Part shown: positions 1-9,308 of the stretch, piece by piece
How the letters are laid out: every line of letters begins with the position of its first letter
Position numbering within the stretch: position 1 is the first letter of the stretch
Source: an uncultured Parvularculaceae bacterium
GTDB lineage: Bacteria; Pseudomonadota; Alphaproteobacteria; Caulobacterales; Parvularculaceae
Direction of reading: 5' to 3'
Assembly: GCA_947259375.1 (NCBI GenBank)
Contig: CAMYLZ010000022.1
Location: 146,456-210,455, forward strand
Length of the DNA: 64,000 bases
Position numbers and translations under genes: made by a program
Notes under the pieces: generated by a model
The model's input: only the letters and a program-made list of their open reading frames with translations
What the model was told of the DNA's origin: nothing
Databases searched by the model: none

Positions 1-1647
1 CCGCCCGTCGGCGAAACTGGTCTTCGCGCCGACCTCATAAGAGGTTACATTGTCCGACTCGAAAGTGGGCGGAATGACAACGCCAGTAAAGCCCGGGCTG
101 TTGACGCCGCCCTGCCGAAAGCCGGTCGCAGTTTCAAAATAGAGGGTTATATCGTCGGTCGGCTTGTATGATGCATTGGCGCGGTAGGTGACGCCGTCTT
201 CATCGCCTTTCAACTCCAACGGGGCGAGCTCGTCGCCGGTGACGAAATCATGAATCACCTGCGCCTTGCTGTCGATCGACGCGCTAAAATAGCGCAGACC
301 GCCAGTGACCGACAGCGAGTCCATAAGGTCGACCGTCACCTCCCCGAATATCGCTTCCTGGTCGCGCCGATCCAATAGCGTGCGACCGAAGAATGTGGCC
401 CCGCCTGCAAAAAAGTCATTCGCCGGCCCGGCCGCGAAAGGCGCCAACGCCCGGCCGTCCGCATCGGTTGCGATCACCAATGAGGCGAAGTTCGCCTCTT
501 CCCGCGAAAGAAATCCGCCGACGACGAAATTAACCGGACCATCAAGCGTGGAAGCGAACCGTAATTCCGACGTCCACAACTCCCGGTCCTGCGGCTGCTG
601 CGTGAGAGCGGCTGCATTCACGCCAAAGAAGAAAAGAATGGGCGACGAATCGAAAGCAAAATCAATTTCTCTATCATAAAGATTGGTTGTCGCCGTAACG
701 ACACCGAAATCCGTCGTCCATTCGGCAAGGCCGCTCAGAATATAAAGCTCTTCGTCCCAGGGGTTTCGCGTAAACTCCGTATTCACATAATCGCCGCCGA
801 GAATAGGCTCGAGACCCGGCTCACCAGGCACGCCCGCGCCTAAAACGCCTTCGGGCGTAAACCGGTTTGAGCCGCCGGATTCCACTGACTGATAGGTTCC
901 GGTGGCCAGGAATTTGAGATTGTCCGTCGGCTCCACGGCAAAGTGCAGCCGCCCGCCATAGGTTTCTTCATCATTGATGTCTTTAATGCCAAGGCGCGGG
1001 TTGTCGACAAAGCCGCCGTCTTTTTGATACCAGGCCACGGCGCGCAAGCCGGCCACGCCCTCGACCAAGGGCGCATTGAACATACCGGCGAAATTATATC
1101 CGCCTTCACCGCCGCTGACATTCGACGCGCCCGCTTCAAGCCAGCCGCTCATCTCGTCGAGCTGCGGCTTATTGGTGATGAACCGGATTGTACCCGTCAT
1201 GGAATTGGCGCCGTACAGCGTACCTTGCGGCCCCTTCAATACTTCCACCTGTTGAATATCATACAACTTGATGTCCGCATTGCGGCCGCCGCCATCTTGC
1301 TCGAACCGGCCGGTGATAACCGCTTCGTCATAATAGACCCCAACCGTGGCGTCTCCGGATGAATTGACGCCGCGAAGAATATACTCTTTGTCGCCCGGCC
1401 CCAGATCCTCGAAATTGAGACCCGCGACGGTCGGCGCGAAATCCGCAAAATCAAACGCGCCCAGCGAACGCAGATCATCCTCGCCAATGGCCTGGATTGT
1501 CTGCGGAATATCCGAGGCGTCTGTCGCGCCGCGCTTTGAAGCCGTGACAACAATCTCATCGTCCGCGTCTTGACCAAGCGCCGGCGTCGTTACCAAGGCG
1601 ATTAACGCGCTTGACGCCCATAACGCCGCACTCCATGACTTTTGCAT
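1..1647 (-). CDS. TonB-dependent receptor, N-terminal part (cut by the left edge)
   Basis: 549 codons are visible, reading leftwards off the window without a stop. The ATG at 1647 opens a signal peptide (MQKSWSAALWASSALIALV, cleavage probably after PALG). A TonB-box-like EIVVTA and a plug domain follow, with the family pattern around VEVLKGPQGTLYG, LRGV and TGTIRFITNKP. Later residues alternate like the start of an outer-membrane beta-barrel. Such receptors import siderophores, cobalamin, glycans or other large ligands with TonB-ExbBD energy; the substrate cannot be told here. It diverges from the CDGSH-cupin gene across a 265-bp region rich in dyads. The C-terminal barrel lies outside the window, so completeness cannot be judged. 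Confidence 0.9.
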   Translation of the reverse strand, partial: MQKSWSAALWASSALIALVTTPALGQDADDEIVVTASKRGATDASDIPQTIQAIGEDDLRSLGAFDFADFAPTVAGLNFEDLGPGDKEYILRGVNSSGDATVGVYYDEAVITGRFEQDGGGRNADIKLYDIQQVEVLKGPQGTLYGANSMTGTIRFITNKPQLDEMSGWLEAGASNVSGGEGGYNFAGMFNAPLVEGVAGLRAVAWYQKDGGFVDNPRLGIKDINDEETYGGRLHFAVEPTDNLKFLATGTYQSVESGGSNRFTPEGVLGAGVPGEPGLEPILGGDYVNTEFTRNPWDEELYILSGLAEWTTDFGVVTATTNLYDREIDFAFDSSPILFFFGVNAAALTQQPQDRELWTSELRFASTLDGPVNFVVGGFLSREEANFASLVIATDADGRALAPFAAGPANDFFAGGATFFGRTLLDRRDQEAIFGEVTVDLMDSLSVTGGLRYFSASIDSKAQVIHDFVTGDELAPLELKGDEDGVTYRANASYKPTDDITLYFETATGFRQGGVNSPGFTGVVIPPTFESDNVTSYEVGAKTSFADGR

Positions 1648-1912
1648 AATAAATTCCTTCCCTACCACGCTTACGCGGACAATTCCCTGACGCGCCGGTT
1701 TCGAGGCCGGCCTCCCGATGGAATATGTTATTACATATTCTTTTTTATGGAAATCGGTTTTGCAGTCGAATTGCGCCGTTCACAAAAAGGGGAGGCTTAT
1801 GTGACGGAATTGTCACAGCGAAAAATCACTGTCGGCGCGTCTCGACATTATTGATATATGTAATATCATATGTTGTCGCTTGCGAGGCGCGCCGTTTAGA
1901 AAGAAACGCACA
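1648..1912. promoter_or_regulatory. Divergent intergenic region with three dyad sequences
   Basis: This separates the TonB receptor (minus) from the CDGSH-cupin gene (plus). It holds GAATATGT-TATT-ACATATTC at 1721-1740, TGTGAC-GGAATT-GTCACA at 1800-1817 and ATATG-TAATAT-CATAT at 1856-1871. The first and third are related 16-mers (ATATGTTATTACATAT and ATATGTAATATCATAT, 13 of 16 identical). A possible plus-strand promoter is TCGACA (1842-1847), 16 bp, TATCAT (1864-1869), overlapping the third dyad. That suggests one regulator acting on both divergent genes; this is inference. Confidence 0.5.
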
Positions 1913-2965
1913 ATGAGCAAAGCTGAAATTGCCGGTAAGAAGCCCTGTTATCGCAGGTTGGAAAAAGGCCGCAAGTACCTTTGGTGCTCTTGCGGCCGCT
2001 CAAAAACGCAACCTTTCTGCGACGGCTCACACAAGGGAACCGATTACATGCCTGTGCCCTACAGGGCGCAGGTTGAAGGTGAAGAAGTTCTGTTTTGCCT
2101 GTGCAAGCAGACCCGGACACCGCCATTCTGTGACGGATCGCACAACAACCTGCCGGGCGCATATGAAAATGATGACCCCAACAGCGCGGCAAATCGGGCG
2201 ATCGAGACTGTCGAACGCGCGCGAGACGCAAAAACCGCCTTGGACGGCCAATGCTATATCTTCGCGCCTGATTGCGGCGCAGCCTCGGACCTCGGCGGCG
2301 CGCAGATTGTTCGCATAATTTCACATGAGCAAGGCGCTCAACACCAGTCATTGTTTCGAGCAACAATTGCGCCTGGCGCGTCATCTGTTTTTTCCCTCGG
2401 CGACCGCAACGGCATGCTATTTATTAGCGATGGTGAGGGGCGCATCAATATCGGCGGACGCGTCTTCGATTTTTCAAACCTCGACAGCGTCCTTATCCGG
2501 CCGGGCGACGATTTCCGCATCGAGGCGACCGCAAGCGTAACGCTGTTCATCTCCGCCTGTCCGGCCATCGCCGCGCCGATCATCAAACCACAAATTGAAA
2601 CAACATTCGATGACGAATATCCGGCGCGGATCGCAAAAGTCGATGCGGCTAAGCGCAATGAAATGGCCGACCGCTTCTTCCAGGTGCTGATCGATAAATC
2701 GATGGGGTCCGAAACCGCGACGCAGTTTATCGGGCACATTCCGCTGTCAAAAGCACAGCCGCACCGCCATCTCTACGAAGAAGCGTTGTTGATTCTCAGC
2801 GGCGAAGGCGTGATGTGGACCGAGACACGCAAAGCCGCCGTCAAATCCGGCGACGTTATTTTCTTGCCGCAACGCGAATTGCACTCGCTTCAATGCACGG
2901 ACCAAGCCGGCATGGATGTCGTTGGCGTCATCTATCCGGGCGATAACCCGGCCGTGAACTACTAA
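1913..2965 (+). CDS. Double CDGSH iron-sulfur domain protein fused to a cupin module
   Basis: 350 aa. Two CDGSH-type cluster motifs lie near the N-terminus: C25-x-C27...C36-D-G-S-H40 and C62-x-C64...C73-D-G-S-H77. Each can bind a 2Fe-2S cluster with three Cys and one His. The rest looks bicupin: a half around residues 165-215, then a C-terminal half with HRH, a conserved Glu and a late His (PHRHLYEEALL, ELHSL), the usual metal ligands. The ATG at 1913 follows AGAAAG and is preferred over an upstream TTG at 1880. The aminotransferase follows 50 bp downstream, probably in the same operon. CDGSH proteins act in electron or cluster transfer; the cupin half may be a dioxygenase-like or sensory domain. 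The function of the fusion is unknown to me. Confidence 0.85.
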   Translation: MSKAEIAGKKPCYRRLEKGRKYLWCSCGRSKTQPFCDGSHKGTDYMPVPYRAQVEGEEVLFCLCKQTRTPPFCDGSHNNLPGAYENDDPNSAANRAIETVERARDAKTALDGQCYIFAPDCGAASDLGGAQIVRIISHEQGAQHQSLFRATIAPGASSVFSLGDRNGMLFISDGEGRINIGGRVFDFSNLDSVLIRPGDDFRIEATASVTLFISACPAIAAPIIKPQIETTFDDEYPARIAKVDAAKRNEMADRFFQVLIDKSMGSETATQFIGHIPLSKAQPHRHLYEEALLILSGEGVMWTETRKAAVKSGDVIFLPQRELHSLQCTDQAGMDVVGVIYPGDNPAVNY

Positions 2966-3015
2966 AAGCGCGCTTGGAAAAAGCGCGACGAATTCTTTAA
3001 GTCTGGAGAAACGAT

Positions 3016-4185
3016 ATGAAATGGCCCGCAACCCGCATCAGCGACAGCTCTCCAAAAAGCTTCGGGATGTATGAAAAGGCCGCTGCGCTGGCTGAAAACG
3101 GCGCTGACATTATTCACCTTGAAGTGGGCCGTCCGAGCTTCGACACGCCCGAATTCATCAAGGACGCAACAAAAAAAGCCCTTGACGACGGCATGGTCCA
3201 TTATGGGGACTTCGCCGGCGAGCCGGCGTTGCGCGAAGAAGTTGTTCGAAAAGTCCGTAAAAAGAATGATCTCGACATTTCGCCCGACAATGTTCTCGTC
3301 ACAAACGGACTGACGCATGCATCCTACGCCGTCATCATGGCGGCGATCGACCCCGGCGACGAAGTTATTTTGCTGGAACCCTATTACCCGCAACACATCA
3401 ACAAAATTGAACTTGCCGGCGGCAGGATCGTTAAAGCCGCCCTCAATAAGAGCGACAATTTTACAATCGATCCGGAAGCGGTCGAAGCTGCAATAACACC
3501 AAAAACCAAGATGATCTGCCTCGTCAATCCGGCCAATCCGACGGGCCGCGTCTATTCGCGGAAAGAGCTGGAGGCGCTGGCGGATATCGCCATTCGCCAT
3601 GACCTCCTGGTGCTATCCGATGAGGTGTATGAAGAGATCGTCTATGACGGTAACATGCATATTTCCATTGCGTCTTTGCCGGGCATGTTCGAGCGCACTT
3701 TCAGCCTTTTTGCATTCACCAAAGCTTATGCGATGGATGGATGGCGCCTTGGCTTTATCGTCGCCGATGCGCGCTTTATGCCGGCGCTGAAAAAAATCAC
3801 CGTCAACGACGTCGCGCATGTAAACGTCTTTATTCAGATGGGCGCGGCCGCGGCGCTGGCGCAAGGGGGAGAGGTCGTGCGCGAGATGGTCGCCGAAGAC
3901 AAAAGGCGACGCGACCTCGTTTGCCAGCGACTCAATCAAATGTCAGGAATTCATTGCCCTGCATCCGAGGGCACGATTTATGCGTTCCCGGACATTACGA
4001 CGACCGGCCTTAGCGCCCAGGAAATTGCCGACGGCTTGCTTGAAAACGCGCATGTCGTTGTCGAGGCCGGCACGTTTTATGGAGATGCAGGAGAAGGCCA
4101 TATCCGCGTTTGCTTCGGCGCCGAGCCTTACGAACGGATCGACGAAGCCCTTGATCGCATGGCGACCTATTTCTCTAATCTGTAA
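3016..4185 (+). CDS. PLP-dependent aminotransferase, class I/II (aspartate aminotransferase family)
   Basis: 389 aa, a normal length for fold-type I aminotransferases. The Schiff-base lysine is K236 in FAFTKAYAMDGWRLGF, with the family Arg after it. The NPANPTG loop and LSDEVYEEIVYDG (PLP-binding Asp and Tyr) are also present. The start has a good ribosome site (CTGGAGAAACGAT before ATG). It probably forms an operon with the CDGSH-cupin gene. The indolepyruvate oxidoreductase operon converges from downstream, so a role in deaminating aromatic or branched amino acids to 2-oxo acids is an attractive inference. Substrate specificity cannot be read from sequence. Confidence 0.9.
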   Translation: MKWPATRISDSSPKSFGMYEKAAALAENGADIIHLEVGRPSFDTPEFIKDATKKALDDGMVHYGDFAGEPALREEVVRKVRKKNDLDISPDNVLVTNGLTHASYAVIMAAIDPGDEVILLEPYYPQHINKIELAGGRIVKAALNKSDNFTIDPEAVEAAITPKTKMICLVNPANPTGRVYSRKELEALADIAIRHDLLVLSDEVYEEIVYDGNMHISIASLPGMFERTFSLFAFTKAYAMDGWRLGFIVADARFMPALKKITVNDVAHVNVFIQMGAAAALAQGGEVVREMVAEDKRRRDLVCQRLNQMSGIHCPASEGTIYAFPDITTTGLSAQEIADGLLENAHVVVEAGTFYGDAGEGHIRVCFGAEPYERIDEALDRMATYFSNL

Positions 4186-4248
4186 CGCCGCAACCGGCCT
4201 GCCCCGCCGATCGCGGCATACTTCAATTTTGAAAAAATGCGTTCTCGC

Positions 4249-5022
4249 TTAACCATCAACAAGCGCGAGAACGCGCAGCGGGCTGCCCGAACCATCTTTG
4301 ATCTTGAGGGGCGTTGACACAATAACAGCGCCCTTCGCCGGCAATTGGTCGAGATTGCGCAGGCATTGCAGGCCGTATTTGCCCGCACCGTGCAGAATAT
4401 TGTGGGCCGGATAAGGCGGATCGAACGCCCCGCCCTTGCCAGCGTCCGTACCAATTGTTTCAACGCCAAGCCCGTGAACATTGCGCTCTTCCACGAGATA
4501 CCGGACAGCGCTCGTGTCTGGGCCGGGCGTATGCGCGCCGTCTTCACGAACATTGGCGTATTCGAGGCCGCTGCGTTTTGACCAATCTGTGCGGAACAGC
4601 ACCCAATGATCAGCAGGGATCGCGCCGTGCTCCGCTTCCCACACCTTGATATGTTCCGCAGTCAGAATGAAGTCCTCATCGGCGGCGGCCTCTTTTGAAA
4701 AATCCATTACGCAGGCCGGCCGGATGAAGTGATCCGGCCTGATCGTATCCACCGATCCGTTCGGCACGTCCTTGCCGGTCACCCAATGCACCGGCGCATC
4801 GAAATGCGTGCCCGTATGCTCGTTGCAACTGAAATTGCGCCAATACCACGCCGGTCCGCGTTCGTCATACTTTGAGACTTCTTCGATACGGAACGGTTCG
4901 CACTGGCCGAATTCCGGCGGCAGGACCAGCACTGGAAATTCCGGGTCGAGGGTATGCGTGAGGTCAATGACCTTCACATTGCCGGTCAATAGCGCCGAAC
5001 CGAAAGACTCCAAAACAGACAT
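4249..5022 (-). CDS. Cyclase family protein (kynurenine formamidase-like metal hydrolase)
   Basis: 257 aa. The family metal-binding signature is clear: HTGTHFDAPVHW, preceded by the conserved IDLTHTLDPEFP N-terminus. Later ETIGTDAG and AHNILHGAG match the cyclase fold (PF04199 type). Members hydrolyse N-formylkynurenine, isatin or cyclic amides with a divalent metal. The start at 5022 has GGGAG about 8 nt upstream. It is the last gene of the ior-marR-cyclase minus-strand operon, 45 bp after the MarR gene. With indolepyruvate oxidoreductase beside it, a role in tryptophan or indole-derived compound breakdown is plausible, but the exact substrate is unproven. Confidence 0.85.
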   Translation of the reverse strand: MSVLESFGSALLTGNVKVIDLTHTLDPEFPVLVLPPEFGQCEPFRIEEVSKYDERGPAWYWRNFSCNEHTGTHFDAPVHWVTGKDVPNGSVDTIRPDHFIRPACVMDFSKEAAADEDFILTAEHIKVWEAEHGAIPADHWVLFRTDWSKRSGLEYANVREDGAHTPGPDTSAVRYLVEERNVHGLGVETIGTDAGKGGAFDPPYPAHNILHGAGKYGLQCLRNLDQLPAKGAVIVSTPLKIKDGSGSPLRVLALVDG

Positions 5023-5067
5023 ATTCTAGCTCCCGTTTCAATTCTGTTTTCTCCGGCGACAACAGCG

Positions 5068-5559
5068 TCACGCGGACTTTTTATTCTCGCGCCCGGTTTC
5101 ATATGGTGAGCGCTCAAGATTGGCGCGAACGCGCTTCAACACTTTGGTGACGACGCCGAGGTCTCGTGGACTCGTTCCCTCAAAGGCGCGCTCAAAAACA
5201 CGCTGACCGATCGCCTTAACCTCCCGTAGCGTTTTTGCTGCGCGGGGGGTCATCGTGATCTCAACAAAGCGCCTGTCGTCTTGCGGCGAACTGCGCACCA
5301 CCAGCCCATCCTCTTCCATGCGCGTCAAAATCCGCGTCAATGTCGGCATCTTTGTTACAGACCGGCGCGCGAGCTCGCTCACCGAGCTCGGACTTGAGTC
5401 AGTCAGCAACATCAATATCCGCCATTTCATCGTATTAAGACCGTGCGACTTCAGCGCGGCAGACATTTTTTCATTATAGGTCGCAGCCGTACGATTGAGG
5501 TTGTAGAGGACATAGTCGTCAAGCACGAAGTTTTTGTCAGCCGGTCCGACCTTCTTCAT
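5068..5559 (-). CDS. MarR family transcriptional regulator
   Basis: 163 aa from the ATG at 5559, which has GGAGGG 10 nt upstream. A GTG at 5586, overlapping the stop of the upstream gene as GTGA, would add nine residues. The winged-helix core is recognisable: SSVSELARRSVTKMPTLTRI (recognition helix), then the wing with the MarR-type EEDGLVVRSSPQDDRRFVEI. It sits inside the ior-cyclase operon, so it is a likely local ligand-responsive repressor controlling the promoter upstream of the alpha-subunit gene. Its ligand might be an aromatic acid, as for many MarR proteins; that is inference. Confidence 0.9.
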   Translation of the reverse strand: MKKVGPADKNFVLDDYVLYNLNRTAATYNEKMSAALKSHGLNTMKWRILMLLTDSSPSSVSELARRSVTKMPTLTRILTRMEEDGLVVRSSPQDDRRFVEITMTPRAAKTLREVKAIGQRVFERAFEGTSPRDLGVVTKVLKRVRANLERSPYETGRENKKSA

Positions 5560-5582
5560 CACTGACGCTCCCTCCCCGCCCT

Positions 5583-7112
5583 TCACGCTGCGGCCTTGTC
5601 GTTTGCCGCCATGGCGGCGAGCGCCGCGCGCAACGCATTGCCATGCTCGTCCTGCAAAGCCGCCTCCCGCAGGGATCTCAAGCAGGAAGACGAAGCAGGC
5701 TTTTCGGCCACGGCGTCTATCGCTGAAAAAATCGAGCGGTAATTGCCAAACCCGCGCTCATGCGTTTCGCCATAGCCCTTGATCAATTCCTGAAGCTTGG
5801 TGATTTCTATCGAGAGATCATAGTCGCGCGGCGCGATTGCGAGGATTTTTTCAAACCACTCTTCAATCCGCGCATTTTCCAGGGCAAAACGAAAGCTCGA
5901 CCGCCGAAGGAAGCGCGCGGATGCTAGGAGATATAAAGGGATAAAACCGCGTAAACGGGTCGTTGGAATACGCTTGCCGCCACCCAGAACGGCTTGCAAT
6001 CCTCGCCGTAAAATCGGGCTGTTCAGGATCGTTTTCGCAAGAAACGCCGGCAATATATCGCATACTTCTTCGACTCGCGGGTGAAGGAATTCATAGACGT
6101 CAACGATCTGGCCCGCCTCGGCTCGCACATCCTGCTTGAAGCGGTCAAAGCGCGCGCCTCGGGTCTTTAGATCCGCAACCCGAATGGAGTCTTCATAGCT
6201 CATCCAAAGCGCCAGATGCTTCGCCGCCGCCTGCGTCAGGCGCCAACCGCGCGCCGCACCGCCGGCTTCGCGATCGGCGGCGAGCACTTTTGCCACACGC
6301 TCAAGATAAAGCCCCGCATAGGCCGTATCCTGAAAATCAGAAACGCGCTTTATTCCCTCACCGACATAGAATCGCACCGCCTCGGGAAACACCTGCAATG
6401 CAGCTAGCGCCGGCGCGCCGGCTTCATCATGCATCGCCACCATGCCGTCCGCCTCCGCCGCTCCTGGCCCGTCATCATTGGCGCTGCCGGCGGCAAACGC
6501 CACCCCGAAGGCGAAGCCGCGCAAATTTTGCTCAACAGCGCGACCGCCGGCTTTTATCCGATCCTCAAAACATGCGCGGTCAATCGGCAAGGCGCCCGAA
6601 CCTGCTAGCGCGCCGAACAAAACGGCGCTGATCATTGTCCCGGCCTCGGTCGCCGCGGCGGCCATGTCGCCGGCAATCACGGTTTTTGCTGCCGCGTGCG
6701 CCGCCTCAAGAATCTGCGCCGCATCGCGGCGGCCGTCGCCCATGCCTGACTTTTCCGAAATCGCATAGTCGCGATGTGTCGAAGCTATCAGCACAGTCTG
6801 ACCAGTGACGAAACCGCGCGTGATCGCCCGGCCCGCTTCCATCATTTCAGCGGCGATGACGATATCGACATCGCCCGGCACCGGCATCAGAGCAAGAACG
6901 GGCTCTTCAGCGCGCGCCTCAGCCGCTTTTTTTGGGAACAGTTCGATGTAATAAACCGTCGCGCCGGTGCGCTGCGCGACACCCGGCACTGACGTTGTTT
7001 GTGCAATGAAACCGTTTTCCTCGCCGAGCTTGCCAATCCAGCCCGCCAGCACGCCGCCGCCCTGCCCTCCGAGAGCGGTGATAGCGATTCGGATAGAACG
7101 CGCCGGCGTCAT
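5583..7112 (-). CDS. Indolepyruvate ferredoxin oxidoreductase, beta-subunit family (long form)
   Basis: 509 aa. The N-terminus IRIAITALGGQGGGVLAGWIG is the gamma-domain signature of 2-oxoacid:ferredoxin oxidoreductases (GQGG loop). Classical IorB is about 200 aa. The extra 300 residues (from about residue 210, containing LALWMSYEDSIRVADLKTR) match the additional C-terminal domain seen in long proteobacterial versions (DUF6537 type, from memory). It overlaps the alpha gene by 4 bp (ATGA), implying translational coupling and a complex. The reaction is oxidative decarboxylation of aryl-pyruvates to aryl-acetyl-CoA with ferredoxin reduction. Confidence 0.88.
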   Translation of the reverse strand: MTPARSIRIAITALGGQGGGVLAGWIGKLGEENGFIAQTTSVPGVAQRTGATVYYIELFPKKAAEARAEEPVLALMPVPGDVDIVIAAEMMEAGRAITRGFVTGQTVLIASTHRDYAISEKSGMGDGRRDAAQILEAAHAAAKTVIAGDMAAAATEAGTMISAVLFGALAGSGALPIDRACFEDRIKAGGRAVEQNLRGFAFGVAFAAGSANDDGPGAAEADGMVAMHDEAGAPALAALQVFPEAVRFYVGEGIKRVSDFQDTAYAGLYLERVAKVLAADREAGGAARGWRLTQAAAKHLALWMSYEDSIRVADLKTRGARFDRFKQDVRAEAGQIVDVYEFLHPRVEEVCDILPAFLAKTILNSPILRRGLQAVLGGGKRIPTTRLRGFIPLYLLASARFLRRSSFRFALENARIEEWFEKILAIAPRDYDLSIEITKLQELIKGYGETHERGFGNYRSIFSAIDAVAEKPASSSCLRSLREAALQDEHGNALRAALAAMAANDKAAA

Positions 7113-9265
7113 CGCCCTGCTCCGCCAAATTGAGCGTTGGCCTGTCGCTCAGGGCGCCGTTGCAAATATCCGATGACGGCGCGGCGGAGCGTCGATAAAA
7201 ATCTGTCGATCCGGTTCGGATTATAGACCAGCTCCGCCCGATAAAAGGACGGGCACAATATCGCGGCATGGGCGTTCTCACCGCATACGCCGCACCCGAC
7301 GCAATCATTGTTCACCCAGGCGACGGGGTGATCGCGCAACGGATCCGGATTATCGCGAACAGTCAGCGATGGGCAGCCGGACAACCGGATGCAGCTATGA
7401 TCTCCCGTACAGGTGTCCGGATCGACGCCATATCGCGCCCTGACGACCCGTTTTCCTTCCTTGATTACCTTTGCGCGAAGCGGCTTTTCCCGGCGCTGGC
7501 GGTTCAGCATGCACTCAGCTTGGGCGATGATGACTTTGGGCCCCTTTGTTGCAGTCGTCATCGCATCCTTCAGCGTCTTTTTCATTTCGCCAATATTGTA
7601 CGTATGCACCTCTTTTAACCACTCGACGCCGAGCCCTCGCACGGCCTTGGCGATCGGGTTGTTGGTGCTCCGCGTCTTGTTCACCGCGCGCGATGACAAG
7701 ATATCCTGCCCGCCCGTCGCCGCCGAATACCCGTTGTCGATGATAACCAGCACATTGTCGGTCTTGTTAAAGACCGCATTGCCGACGCCGCTGGTCAGCC
7801 CATTATGCCAGAAACCGCCATCGCCCATCACCGAGATCGTTCGCTTGCCGGCATTCGCATTGAGCGCAGAGGCGCCGGCCCATCCAAGCCCGTAGCCCAT
7901 GGTCGTATTGCCGATATCGAAGGGCGGCAGGATAGAAAACAAATGACAGCCAATATCGCAGCTTACATGAAACGTCCCGATCTCTTTTTCGACCAGTTTC
8001 ATCGCCGAAAACACGGGCCGCTCTGGACAGCCGGTGCAAAACCCTGCCGGACGCGGCGGAACCGCCTCGGCAATCGCCGCGTTTTTTTCCGCAGGCAGCG
8101 CCGACTCACGCGGCGCGGGTGCGGCGGCGAGCAAGGAGGGCGCGTGCGTGGCGAAAAACTTGCGCAGCCCTTCGCCGATCACCTGCCCCGTATACTCACC
8201 GGCTTTCGGCAGCACGCCCTTGCCGACGACTTTGGTTTGAATATCTGCATTACGTAAAATCGCGTTTACCGATTGCTCGATATATTCCGGCTGACCTTCC
8301 TCAAGCATCAAGACCGCTTTCTTATCGAGACAAAACCCTTTCAGCTCGTCGTCAATCAGCGGGTAGGCGACATTCAGACAATAGATCGGGATTTCCGTCT
8401 CGCCGAACGGGTCGGCAAGCCCCAACAACTCAAGCGCCCTGATCAACGAGTTATAAAGACCGCCTTGCACGATGATTCCGACGTCGCCCTGATATCCTCC
8501 AAGAAATTCGTTGAGCATCCGGGACTTGATGAACTCGACCGCCGCCGGCCAACGATTTTCAATCTTTTCAACTTCATGAACGAAGTTTGACGGCGGCAAC
8601 ACCACCCGGCTGTAATCGCGTTCCGGATTCTCGATAGCGTTTTTCAGTGTAAAGGACGGCGCCGCATTATTCTTCGCTTCAAACGCCCCGTAAACGTGAC
8701 AGGCGCGGATGCGCAACTCCAGCATGACAGGCGTGTTGGATGCTTCCGACAACTCAAAGCCGTCCTCGACCGCCTTCACAATCGAAGTCAGGTTTGGCCG
8801 CGGATCAAGCAACCACATTTGCGACTTCATCGCGAAGGCGTGCGTGCGCTCTTGCATGATGGACGAGCCTTCGCCGTAATCCTCGCCAACGATCACCAGC
8901 GCACCGCCTTTCACGCCGCTCGACGCTACATTTGCGAGCGCATCCGAAGCGACATTGGTGCCAACCGTCGACTTCCAGGTAACTGCGCCCCGCAATGGAT
9001 AATTGACCGACGCGGCCAGCATCGCCGCCGCTGTCGCTTCTGACGCACTCGCTTCGAAATGAACATTCAGCTCTTCGAGAATGCCCTGCGCGTCCGACAA
9101 AACGTCCATCAGATGCGATATCGGCGCGCCTTGATAGCCGCCGACGTAAGACACGCCCGACTGCAACAACGCCTTGGTGACGGCAAGGATGCCCTCGCCG
9201 CGAAACACTTCCCCTGCCCCGATGCGGAGGTCCTCCACTTCTTTTTCAAAGGATCTTTCAGCCAT
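7109..9265 (-). CDS. iorA: Indolepyruvate ferredoxin oxidoreductase, alpha subunit
   Basis: 718 aa. The N-terminal pyrimidine-binding half has YQGAPISHLMD and WKSTVGTNVASDALAN. The central TPP-binding segment has GDGGFWHNGLTSGVGNA and then DNGYSAATGGQD (GDG...N Mg-TPP motif). The C-terminus carries two ferredoxin-like cysteine sets: CTGDHSC...GCP and CVGCGVC...CP. It is the first gene of the operon, with a promoter 37 nt upstream. The enzyme converts indolepyruvate or other aryl-pyruvates, made from aromatic amino acids by a transaminase, to aryl-acetyl-CoA and reduced ferredoxin in the cytoplasm. Oxygen-tolerant homologues occur in aerobic proteobacteria, so its presence does not require anaerobic growth. 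Confidence 0.92.
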   Translation of the reverse strand: MAERSFEKEVEDLRIGAGEVFRGEGILAVTKALLQSGVSYVGGYQGAPISHLMDVLSDAQGILEELNVHFEASASEATAAAMLAASVNYPLRGAVTWKSTVGTNVASDALANVASSGVKGGALVIVGEDYGEGSSIMQERTHAFAMKSQMWLLDPRPNLTSIVKAVEDGFELSEASNTPVMLELRIRACHVYGAFEAKNNAAPSFTLKNAIENPERDYSRVVLPPSNFVHEVEKIENRWPAAVEFIKSRMLNEFLGGYQGDVGIIVQGGLYNSLIRALELLGLADPFGETEIPIYCLNVAYPLIDDELKGFCLDKKAVLMLEEGQPEYIEQSVNAILRNADIQTKVVGKGVLPKAGEYTGQVIGEGLRKFFATHAPSLLAAAPAPRESALPAEKNAAIAEAVPPRPAGFCTGCPERPVFSAMKLVEKEIGTFHVSCDIGCHLFSILPPFDIGNTTMGYGLGWAGASALNANAGKRTISVMGDGGFWHNGLTSGVGNAVFNKTDNVLVIIDNGYSAATGGQDILSSRAVNKTRSTNNPIAKAVRGLGVEWLKEVHTYNIGEMKKTLKDAMTTATKGPKVIIAQAECMLNRQRREKPLRAKVIKEGKRVVRARYGVDPDTCTGDHSCIRLSGCPSLTVRDNPDPLRDHPVAWVNNDCVGCGVCGENAHAAILCPSFYRAELVYNPNRIDRFLSTLRRAVIGYLQRRPERQANAQFGGAGR

Positions 9266-9308
9266 AACTTACCTTGCCGCTCCGGCGTCACGCATTTCCG
9301 CCCGGTTC

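Noticed and set aside
5583..5586. GTG start of MarR overlapping the upstream stop
   Set aside because: A GGAGGG site sits correctly before the ATG at 5559, so the longer form is kept only as an alternative.
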